From an uncultured Verrucomicrobiota bacterium (lineage in GTDB: Bacteria > Verrucomicrobiota > Kiritimatiellia > RFP12 > UBA1067): a stretch of DNA of 13,617 nt. The translations under genes were made by a program, and so were the position numbers. The DNA lies in contig CAMZDY010000025.1 of assembly GCA_947305585.1 (NCBI GenBank), positions 1 to 13,617 on the forward strand, given 5' to 3'. The notes below the pieces were generated by a model. It did no database searches. It saw only the letters and a program-made list of their open reading frames with translations, and was not told the origin of the DNA. Position 1 is the stretch's first letter. The number at the start of each line of letters is the position of its first letter. This document shows positions 13,004 to 13,617 of this stretch, one piece after another.

Positions 13004-13617
13004 TGACCGTGACCTATCAGGTGCGCAGCGCCGTTTACGTCAATCTCACCAACCGCTGTCCCTGCGCCTGCACGTTCTGTCTCCGGCAGAACGGACCGGG
13101 AATCTACGGAAGCTCGCCTTTGTGGCTGGAGCGCGAACCGACCTTGAAGGAGGTGGTGGAGTCGCTGGACGGCTGGGACTACGGCAAGTTCAAAGAGGTG
13201 GTTTTCTGCGGTTACGGCGAACCTACCGAACGGTTGGACGTGCTGCTCGAGGCGGCCAAGCACCTCAAGGCTGCGCATCCGGACGTGACCATCCGCGTCA
13301 ACACGAATGGACTAGCGGATCTCATCTGGGGACGCGACACCGCGCCGGACTTCGCGGGCAAGGTGGACGTACTTTCCATTTCGCTCAATACTGACGATCC
13401 GGCCGAATATCTGGCCGTGTGCCGTCCCAAATTCGGCGAGGCGGCCTATCCCGCCATGCAAAGGTTCGCGAAAAACGCCGCCAGTCTCGGGATAAAAGTG
13501 GTGATGACGATCGTGGATGCGCCGGTCACCACGCCGGAGCAGCAGGTGCGTTGCCGCGCCATCGCCGAGTCGCTCGGAGCCACTTTGCGCATCCGGCCCT
13601 ACGAATCCCCGGAATAA
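13000..13617 (+). CDS. TatD-associated radical SAM protein
   Basis: A short, 205-residue radical SAM protein. It has CX3CX2C at Cys20, Cys24 and Cys27 (with an extra Cys22 inside the motif), the GYGEPT SAM-contact motif (about 71-76), NTNG and SISLN. Its order of motifs (NLTNRC, FCLRQNG, WLEREPT, CGYGEPTERLDVLL, CRPKFGE) is that of the family found next to tatD genes, whose reaction is unknown to me. No SPASM or other extension is present. The first ATG at 13000 overlaps the previous stop (ATGA), with GGGGGA at 12988-12993 as ribosome site; ATG 13003 directly after is possible. The stop codon is the final three bases of the window, so I cannot see whether tatD follows. The gene is complete. 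Confidence 0.88.
   Translation: MMTVTYQVRSAVYVNLTNRCPCACTFCLRQNGPGIYGSSPLWLEREPTLKEVVESLDGWDYGKFKEVVFCGYGEPTERLDVLLEAAKHLKAAHPDVTIRVNTNGLADLIWGRDTAPDFAGKVDVLSISLNTDDPAEYLAVCRPKFGEAAYPAMQRFAKNAASLGIKVVMTIVDAPVTTPEQQVRCRAIAESLGATLRIRPYESPE

Noticed and set aside
1..13617. CRISPR arrays, tRNA or rRNA genes, insertion sequences, defence or phage genes
   Set aside because: Coding sequence fills almost the whole window; I saw no repeat array, RNA gene, transposase or inverted-repeat ends.

Overview
The window is a dense run of ten protein-coding genes, all on the + strand. Genes touch, overlap, or are separated by at most 14 bases; the only other non-coding DNA is the first 53 bases. It reads as one long operon, and the last gene's stop codon is the last three bases of the window. 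The DNA is GC-rich (I judge about 60% or a little more by eye). Several proteins look closest to the versions I know from Clostridia and similar anaerobes: PheA with the ACT signature ESRPIP, AroA with GESGST in place of GNAGT, a pyridoxamine-kinase-like protein, a TatD-associated radical SAM protein and a HydE-like maturase. I therefore infer an anaerobic, probably fermentative bacterium. I cannot fix the phylum; a GC-rich Clostridia-like lineage or another gut anaerobe with similar genes would both fit.

Layout: (1) 1-53, an extended -10 promoter (TGATATAAT) and a very short leader; (2) pheA, chorismate mutase-prephenate dehydratase-ACT; (3) leuA-leuC-leuD-leuB, the complete leucine branch from 2-ketoisovalerate to 4-methyl-2-oxopentanoate; (4) tyrA, a shortened prephenate dehydrogenase; (5) an 804-residue AroC-AroD-AroE fusion; (6) a 462-residue AroK-AroB fusion; (7) a short aroA; (8) a tail of hydE, a pyridoxal/pyridoxamine-kinase-like gene and a TatD-associated radical SAM gene.

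Taken together, the aro genes supply every step from DAHP to chorismate (AroB, AroD, AroE, AroK, AroA, AroC) on only three polypeptides. PheA and TyrA then lead to phenylpyruvate and 4-hydroxyphenylpyruvate. DAHP synthase and the aminotransferases are not in the window.

The most unusual content is the three-domain AroC-AroD-AroE protein, with almost no linkers, beside AroK-AroB and AroA. It is a bacterial arrangement comparable in scope to the fungal AROM protein, but in a different order, split differently, and with chorismate synthase included. Several of these enzymes are also clearly shorter than usual, and some normally invariant active-site motifs are altered while the main catalytic residues remain. 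The hydE/PLP-kinase/radical SAM tail links the operon to anaerobic cofactor metabolism.
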